Assembly (NCBI GenBank): GCA_031286025.1
Contig: JAITVB010000224.1
Span: 1 to 8,363, forward strand
Length of the DNA stretch: 8,363 nt
From: Rikenellaceae bacterium
GTDB lineage: Bacteria > Bacteroidota > Bacteroidia > Bacteroidales > Rikenellaceae
Reading direction: 5' to 3'
Positions within the stretch are counted from its first letter, which is position 1. Each line of letters begins with the position of its first letter. Shown here piece by piece: positions 5,037-8,363 of this stretch. Below the pieces are notes generated by a model. That model was given only the letters and a program-made list of their open reading frames with translations, was not told the DNA's origin and made no database searches. The translations under genes and the position numbers were made by a program.

Positions 5037-6632
5037 ATGAAAAAATTTACTTTCCTGGCTTTGGCCGCCGCTCTGCTCGCAGGATGTTGCGAAAAGCAAG
5101 AGGGGTACAAATATGAGTACCTCTACCAGAATCTCCAGTTCGACATGCCGCGCGTCGAACGCCCCGTATTCGCCGACCGCACGGTGAAGATCACCGATTT
5201 CGGCGGCGTGGGCGACGGCATTGCGATGAACACCGACGCCTTTGCCCGAGCCATGGAGTCGCTCAGTTCGCAGGGCGGAGGTACGCTCGTCGTGCCGGCC
5301 GGAGTATGGTATACCGGCCCGATCACCGTCTCGAGCAATGTCAACCTTCATCTTGACAAAGGAGCGTTGGTGCTGTTCAATCCCGAACTCGATCTCTATC
5401 CGATCATTGACACTTGGTTTGAAGGTTGGGAGTCGAAACGCTGTACCTCGCCGATCAACGCTCGCGGAGCCGAAAACATCGCCATTACGGGTGAAGGGGC
5501 TTTCGACGGTTCGGGCCACATGTGGCGCGGAGTAGGCCGCGACAGGGTAAACTCGCTCGAATGGGCGTGGCTCGGACTGCAGGGCGGTACGATCGAAAAC
5601 GACCGTTACGTCCCGAACGGCAACCGGACGCGCATCCGTCCGGTGATGGTCAGCCTGATCGAATGTAAAAATGTACTGCTCGAAGACGTGTTGGTACAAA
5701 ATTCGCCCAACTGGACGATCCACCCGCTTTTCTGTGAAAACTTGATCATCGACGGTCTTACCGTGCGTAACCCGAGTTGGGCGGCCAACGGCGACGGCCT
5801 CGATATCGAATCGTGCAAGAATGTGATCGTTGTCGACTGCACTCTTGACGTGGGCGACGACGGGGTCTGCATCAAGTCGGGCAAGGACAAGCAGGGCCGC
5901 GACCGCGGTCGTCCGACCGAAAACGTATTGGTCGACAATTGCACCGTATTCAAAGCCCACGGTGGTTTCGTCGTAGGCAGCGAAATGTCGGGCGGCGTAC
6001 GCAACGTGTCGGTGACCAATTGCAAATTCCTGGGCACTGACGTCGGCCTGCGTTTCAAGAGCCGCCGCGGACGCGGGGGGGTGGTCGAAAACATTTACGC
6101 TTCGAACCTGAGCATGGTCGACCTGGCTACGGAAGCCGTTCTCTTCGACCTTTACTATGTCGGTATGTCGGCTGCCGAGGTGTTGGCCGCCGGTATCGAG
6201 CCCGGCGACAAGGATACCGATCCGATTCCGGCCGTGACCGAAGAAACCCCGGCTTTCCGCAATATCTACATCAAGGATGTTTCGTGTCGCAATGCCTATC
6301 GTGCATTTTATTTCAACGGGCTGCCCGAAATGAACATTACCAACGTAAACCTCGAAAACTGCTCGATCACGGCTGTTTATGGCGGCGAGCTGTGCGAATC
6401 CGACGGGGTCAACCTGAAGGATATCTATGTCGAAGCCCAACGGGGTCCGGCCCTCAAGTTGCGCAACGTGAAGAACCTGACGCTTGAGAACTACGAAACG
6501 AAAGCAGGCGCCGATACCGCTTTCCTTATCCGCGGTGTGCGCAACGCCAATATCAGTCTGTCGTCGAAGACGATCACCGCCGGCAACTCGCAGTTCGATA
6601 TCGAAGACACCGGCGTGGTTACGTTCAAATAA
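5037..6632 (+). CDS. GH28 family glycoside hydrolase (polygalacturonase-like), lipoprotein
   Basis: This 531-residue exported enzyme probably hydrolyses galacturonic-acid-containing glycans such as pectin backbones or side chains. The N terminus is a lipoprotein signal, MKKFTFLALAAALLAG followed by Cys17 (lipobox LLAGC), so it should be lipid-anchored in the envelope; acidic residues soon after Cys17 (E19, E22) leave surface export possible. KITDFGGVGDG (51-61) is the usual N-terminal entry to the right-handed beta-helix. The GH28 catalytic motifs are NGDGLD (251-256, variant of NTD, Asp253), GDDGVCIKSG (273-282, Asp274/Asp275), AHGG (307-310, His308) and LRFKS (338-342, variant of RIK, Arg339/Lys341). 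I chose ATG 5037 over an in-frame GTG at 4980 because the longer form would put 19 polar residues before the signal peptide and its leader has an A-rich translation start. Substrate specificity among GH28 subfamilies cannot be fixed by eye. Confidence 0.88.
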   Translation: MKKFTFLALAAALLAGCCEKQEGYKYEYLYQNLQFDMPRVERPVFADRTVKITDFGGVGDGIAMNTDAFARAMESLSSQGGGTLVVPAGVWYTGPITVSSNVNLHLDKGALVLFNPELDLYPIIDTWFEGWESKRCTSPINARGAENIAITGEGAFDGSGHMWRGVGRDRVNSLEWAWLGLQGGTIENDRYVPNGNRTRIRPVMVSLIECKNVLLEDVLVQNSPNWTIHPLFCENLIIDGLTVRNPSWAANGDGLDIESCKNVIVVDCTLDVGDDGVCIKSGKDKQGRDRGRPTENVLVDNCTVFKAHGGFVVGSEMSGGVRNVSVTNCKFLGTDVGLRFKSRRGRGGVVENIYASNLSMVDLATEAVLFDLYYVGMSAAEVLAAGIEPGDKDTDPIPAVTEETPAFRNIYIKDVSCRNAYRAFYFNGLPEMNITNVNLENCSITAVYGGELCESDGVNLKDIYVEAQRGPALKLRNVKNLTLENYETKAGADTAFLIRGVRNANISLSSKTITAGNSQFDIEDTGVVTFK

Positions 6633-7858
6633 TGCGAAGCGCCATGAGTAAATTGAAAATCGTCCTTGCGCTGCTCTTCTGCTTCGTTGTCGGCAGCGCT
6701 TTCGCCCAGGTCAAGGTCGAAACCAGGCGCGGCGGCGGTGTGGTGTGCTACGTCAAAAACCCCAATTCGGTGGCGATGACCGACGTGCCCGTTGTGCTTC
6801 AACTCGAAAACAAAGCCTACAAAGGAGCATTGGTCATGGATGGCGACGTCGAGATCGCCTCGCAGTTCGACGTCCTCGACAACGGGGTTATCCGCGAGGT
6901 GTCGTTCGTCGTCGACCTCAAACCTAAGCAAACCCGCGTGTTCAAGGTCTATTTCTCTGTGCAGGAAGTATCCGCCGCCCGCTATAAATACCGCACCGGC
7001 GCACAGATGTTCCTGCGCGAAGATGGCCAAACCGTTCCGATGGATGAAATCTCGGCCACCGAAGACAATATGTATAATAAGGTATACCCCCATGGTCCGG
7101 CCTTCGAATCGGAACTGGCCGCCTACCGCATCTATTTCGACCAGAAACAGACGGTCGATATCTACGGCAAGGTGATCGAACGCCTTGAACTGCCTGATAC
7201 CGATTGGTATCCGAGCGACCAACAATTGATCGACAAATATGGCGACGACGTTCTCTACGTGGGCGGCACCGCCGGTGTCGGCACCCTCAAAGGTTGGGAC
7301 GGTCAAACCATCCGGCATATTGTGAATATGGACCGCCGCACCGCCCGCATCCTGGCCCAAGGCCCCGTACGCACGATCGTCGAAATGGAGATCGAAGGTT
7401 GGGATTACCAAGATCGTAAGATCGGCCTCACCAGTCGCTACACCCTCTATGCCGGCCATCGCGACGCCGAAGTGCTCCAACGCTTTACCGGCGACACTCA
7501 GGGACTCGACTTCGCCACCGGAGTACAGAAGATCTATCGCCGCTCCGACGTTAAATTCTCCGATGGCAAAGGCCTCGTTGCCGACTGGGGGCGCGATTTT
7601 CCGGTGACCGACACGGTCAAATATCCGCAGCAGACCGTCGGTATGGCCGTCAATGTTCCGGAAAAATACGTCGTTCGCGAAGCTGAGGACAAGCAGAACT
7701 ACCTCTACATCGTCCGTCCCGACGCCAACAACGAAATTCGGTACGGCATCTCTTTCGCCGCCCAGAAAGAAGAATTCGGATACAAAACCCCCGAACAATT
7801 CTTCGAATACGTCCGTGCCTGGAAAGCCCTCAAACCCGCCACTGTAACAGTCAAGTGA
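6632..7858 (+). CDS. DUF4861-like exported protein
   Basis: The 408-residue protein has a signal peptide with a hydrophobic core (about 8-20) and a signal peptidase I site after AFA (residues 23-25; cleavage before Gln26), so it should be periplasmic or secreted. The body resembles the DUF4861 family: HGPAFESELAAYRIYFD (154-170), DIYGKVIERLELPDTDWYP (176-194), DVLYVGGTAGVGTLKGW (206-222), and the C-terminal FGYKTPEQFFEYVRAWK (382-398). The family is mostly beta, and members are common next to pectin-degrading genes in Bacteroidetes; no activity is established that I know of. The ATG overlaps the GH28 stop codon (TAATG), so translation is coupled. An alternative ATG at 6644 would drop four residues and keep the signal peptide. 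It ends the operon, 6 nt before a perfect hairpin. A role with the GH28 enzyme, such as glycan binding or a second enzymatic step, is inference from this pairing. Confidence 0.82.
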   Translation: MRSAMSKLKIVLALLFCFVVGSAFAQVKVETRRGGGVVCYVKNPNSVAMTDVPVVLQLENKAYKGALVMDGDVEIASQFDVLDNGVIREVSFVVDLKPKQTRVFKVYFSVQEVSAARYKYRTGAQMFLREDGQTVPMDEISATEDNMYNKVYPHGPAFESELAAYRIYFDQKQTVDIYGKVIERLELPDTDWYPSDQQLIDKYGDDVLYVGGTAGVGTLKGWDGQTIRHIVNMDRRTARILAQGPVRTIVEMEIEGWDYQDRKIGLTSRYTLYAGHRDAEVLQRFTGDTQGLDFATGVQKIYRRSDVKFSDGKGLVADWGRDFPVTDTVKYPQQTVGMAVNVPEKYVVREAEDKQNYLYIVRPDANNEIRYGISFAAQKEEFGYKTPEQFFEYVRAWKALKPATVTVK

Positions 7859-7864
7859 GGAACA

Positions 7865-7904
7865 GCCTCTGACTGACGCTTTTTGTAAAGCGTCAGTCAG
7901 AGGC
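7865..7904. terminator. Perfect 18-bp hairpin between convergent genes (likely bidirectional terminator)
   Basis: The arms at 7865-7882 and 7887-7904 are exact reverse complements of 18 nt (outer end GCCTCTGACT, inner end ACGCTTT), with a 4-nt loop TTGT. The hairpin begins 6 nt after the DUF4861 stop and ends 2 nt before the guaA stop on the opposite strand, so it can act for both. As with the hairpin at 594-640, T and A runs lie at the loop end of the stem and no U-tract follows on either strand. Confidence 0.8.
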
Positions 7905-7906
7905 GA

Positions 7907-8363
7907 CTACTCCCACTCAATCGTTGCGGGGGGTTTGGAACTGATGTCGTAGACTACGCGGTTGATCCCTCTTACTTTGTTGATGATTTCGTTGGAAACG
8001 CGGGCGAGGAATTCATAGGGGAGGTGTACCCAATCGGCGGTCATGGCGTCGGTGGAGTGTACGCAACGGAGGGCGGCGCAATTTTCGTAGGTGCGTTCGT
8101 CGCCCATCACGCCGACCGATTGGACGGGGAGCAGAATGACGCCGGCCTGCCAAACTTTGTCGTAGAGGCCCTCTTCACGGAGCATGTCGATGAAGATCTT
8201 GTCGGCGTCCTGCACGACGCGGATCTTTTCAGGGATAAGTTCGCCGAGTACACGGATGCCGAGACCCGGACCCGGGAAGGGGTGGCGGCCGAGGATCGAC
8301 TCGGGCATGCGGAGTTCGCGACCCACACGGCGCACCTCGTCTTTGAATAGCAGGCGGAGCGGT
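7907..8363 (-). CDS. guaA: GMP synthase (glutamine-hydrolysing), C-terminal part, cut by right window edge
   Basis: GuaA converts XMP to GMP using ATP and glutamine, the last step of guanine nucleotide synthesis, in the cytoplasm. About 151 C-terminal residues are visible. The fragment begins [17 protein letters not shown] at the edge, continues with [68 protein letters not shown] and [18 protein letters not shown], and ends at TAG (7907-7909). These are the hallmarks of the GMP synthase dimerisation/XMP-binding domain, and KPPATIEWE is its characteristic C terminus. The open frame continues past the GTG at 8335 to the window edge, so this is an internal part of the gene with no start inside the window. 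The glutaminase and ATP-pyrophosphatase domains lie to the right. It is convergent with the GH28/DUF4861 unit, with only 48 nt between stop codons. Confidence 0.97.
   Translation of the reverse strand, partial: PLRLLFKDEVRRVGRELRMPESILGRHPFPGPGLGIRVLGELIPEKIRVVQDADKIFIDMLREEGLYDKVWQAGVILLPVQSVGVMGDERTYENCAALRCVHSTDAMTADWVHLPYEFLARVSNEIINKVRGINRVVYDISSKPPATIEWE

Noticed and set aside
4998..6440. 480-codon minus-strand ORF antisense to the GH28 gene
   Set aside because: The plus strand carries the signal peptide and all GH28 catalytic motifs. The antisense product shows no known motif and is a codon-bias shadow.
6491..7798. 435-codon minus-strand ORF antisense to the DUF4861-like gene
   Set aside because: The plus-strand frame has a signal peptide, coupled start and family motifs; the antisense frame has none.

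Overview
The window looks like a chromosomal segment of a moderately GC-rich member of the Bacteroidales. A Rikenellaceae/Alistipes-like origin is my best guess, but this is inference from gene content and base composition and not a taxonomic proof. Supporting signs are the recF-DUF721 pair, start codons with A-rich leaders and no Shine-Dalgarno sequence, promoter elements of the Bacteroidetes type (TTTG then TAnnTTTG), and a lipoprotein GH28 enzyme paired with a DUF4861-like protein.

Layout, left to right. (1) Positions 1-581, plus strand: the C-terminal 94 residues of RecF, then a complete small DUF721/DciA-like gene 2 nt downstream. (2) Positions 594-640: a perfect 20-bp inverted repeat between convergent genes. 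(3) Positions 656-4714, minus strand: a four-gene operon read as etfB, etfA, a truncated thioredoxin-fold gene, and a long acyl-CoA dehydrogenase. A well-formed promoter lies at 4764-4794. (4) Positions 4715-5036: a 322-nt divergent intergenic region with both outward promoters, a terminator-like hairpin with a T6 tract that belongs to no obvious gene, and an imperfect TTGTT...AACAA palindrome. (5) Positions 5037-7858, plus strand: a two-gene exported unit made of a GH28 (polygalacturonase-fold) lipoprotein and a DUF4861-like periplasmic protein, joined by a TAATG stop/start overlap. (6) Positions 7865-7904: a second perfect hairpin, 18 bp. (7) Positions 7907-8363, minus strand: the C-terminal part of guaA (GMP synthase), running off the right edge.

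How the genes work together. The etf operon should encode a flavin-based electron transfer module. EtfA and EtfB both carry motifs typical of the NADH-binding, electron-bifurcating ETF class, and the acyl-CoA dehydrogenase is the likely partner that exchanges electrons with them. This would couple enoyl-CoA/acyl-CoA redox to NADH and possibly to ferredoxin or flavodoxin. The GH28/DUF4861 pair is a small pectin-type glycan-degrading unit with no SusC/SusD genes in view. RecF, DUF721 and GuaA are housekeeping neighbours.

I found no mobile element, CRISPR array, tRNA or rRNA. No feature is plainly a new biological system. The points most worth a second look are the C-terminally truncated thioredoxin-fold protein inside the etf operon, the bifurcating-type ETF with a long dehydrogenase, the orphan terminator in the divergent region, and the two long U-tract-less hairpins at convergent gene ends.
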